Of a stretch of 64,000 nucleotides of DNA, positions 63,536 to 64,000 are shown one piece after another (position 1 is the first letter of the stretch; each line of letters begins with the position of its first letter). The notes beneath the pieces are model-generated. The model was not told the DNA's origin, ran no database searches, and was given only the letters and a program-made list of their open reading frames with translations. The stretch covers positions 1 to 64,000 of the forward strand of contig NZHD01000022.1 in the NCBI GenBank assembly GCA_002691205.1, in the 5' to 3' direction. The position numbers and the translations under genes are program-made. Source of the DNA: Deltaproteobacteria bacterium. GTDB lineage: Bacteria > Myxococcota_A > UBA9160 > UBA4427.

Positions 63536-63916
63536 TCCGCCTGCGACCTGCTCAAGGTCTGCATCGCTGAGCTGTTGGGCTGCGGCTGGCGCTTGCGGTA
63601 GGGCAACGTGCGATTTGCTCGCTGTATCGCGGTGAACGCGCACTTCAACGCCATCGGAGAGGTTGCGGAGTTCTTCCAATCCTGCGTCGATTTGATCGGA
63701 GTGCTGCGCTTGTTCGCTCTGAAGAGGCAGAACGGCGTGCACGACGGTATCCGTATTTTCGACGACCACGACATCGTGGCCAGCGTCGATGCTGGCCCCG
63801 GCGGCTTCAAGGGTGGCCTTTGGATTGTTGACGAGGTCGTTCTTAAAACTTTCGTCTTTCCAGGCGCGGGCAATGGATTCTGCGATCACAGCACGGTTCT
63901 TGTCATTCGTCTTCAT
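63401..63916 (-). CDS. Proteusin-like NHLP precursor peptide 1
   Basis: A 171-residue precursor. Its 127-residue leader resembles the nitrile hydratase alpha-subunit (RAVIAESIARAWKDESF, NPKATLEAAGASIDAG, then HSDQIDAGL and LSDADLEQVAGG). The 44-residue core is rich in Val, Thr and small residues. The VAVVVV stretch recalls the alternating D/L-forming segments of polytheonamide-like proteusins. Start ATG at 63916, with GGAG about 11 bases before it. As the first gene of the minus-strand run it probably sits behind the operon promoter, near 63930-64000, but I cannot identify boxes with confidence. It would be the chief substrate of the epimerases, the methylating radical SAM enzyme and the C39 exporter. 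Confidence 0.93.
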   Translation of the reverse strand: MKTNDKNRAVIAESIARAWKDESFKNDLVNNPKATLEAAGASIDAGHDVVVVENTDTVVHAVLPLQSEQAQHSDQIDAGLEELRNLSDGVEVRVHRDTASKSHVALPQAPAAAQQLSDADLEQVAGGKGSHNAATQGTVVQTGASVTTTLVETEIEVGTAVAVVVVPCFIS

Positions 63917-64000
63917 TGGGATTGAGTACTCCGGAGATGGGTTAAAAGGATCCTTCGGGGGGGCTGGGTGGCCCCAGGAAGATCTACACCACTGTTTTAT

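Noticed and set aside
1-64000. CRISPR arrays, IS elements, integrases, attachment sites
   Set aside because: No regular direct repeats with spacers, no transposase or recombinase-like protein and no tRNA-bounded repeat seen on either strand.

Overview
The window comes from a moderately GC-rich, Gram-negative bacterium. The evidence is a TolC-family outer-membrane channel, several probable lipoproteins and an HlyD-type adaptor. The mix of acyl-CoA dehydrogenases, a CYP125-like P450, MmsA, a TPR/hydroxylase pair and two natural-product loci would suit an uncultured deltaproteobacterial, myxobacterial or similar lineage, but nothing here fixes the taxon. I see no rRNA, convincing tRNA, IS element, integrase or CRISPR array.

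Left arm (1-13.2 kb): a small polyketide locus. A JmjC/cupin-8 protein runs off the left edge. It is divergent from a PhyH-like dioxygenase, which is followed by a free-standing ACP-thioesterase and a single-module reducing type I PKS with the unusual order KS-AT-KR-DH-ER-ACP. Convergent to these are an MFS exporter, an ATP-grasp-like protein and a thioesterase with a Cys nucleophile, arranged as an overlapping operon.

Middle (13.5-37 kb): mostly lipid and central metabolism. It holds a probable heteromeric acyl-CoA dehydrogenase pair, a TesB thioesterase, a P450, an SDR, a third acyl-CoA dehydrogenase, MmsA, an aldo/keto reductase, a GreA/B-like factor, a glycosyltransferase, a sulfatase-superfamily lipoprotein, several membrane proteins, and a 1443-residue lipoprotein resembling animal CEMIP/TMEM2/PKHD1 (G8 domain) proteins.

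Right arm (37-64 kb): a proteusin-like RiPP system, the most interesting part. Two paralogous precursors with 127-residue nitrile-hydratase-like leaders end in a GG site. Their Val-rich cores differ but share a VVVVxVPC/VVVVPC-type tail. Running leftward on the minus strand are two PoyD-like radical SAM epimerases, a YhfC-like intramembrane metalloprotease, a TolC channel, an HlyD adaptor fused to an AMIN domain, the C39-peptidase and second NHLM ABC transporters, a cobalamin-type radical SAM RiPP maturase and a methyltransferase. A plus-strand serine hydrolase lies inside this block. Next to it are a tandem GNAT protein, three JmjC-type oxygenases, an HxE-type prolyl-hydroxylase-like enzyme coupled to a TPR protein, and one protein I cannot place.

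The parts suggest this inferred route: leader-guided epimerisation, C-methylation, and possibly hydroxylation and acylation of a Val-rich core, then cleavage after GG by the C39 transporter and export through ABC/HlyD/TolC. The product may be a D-amino-acid-rich membrane-active peptide, by analogy with polytheonamide-type proteusins.
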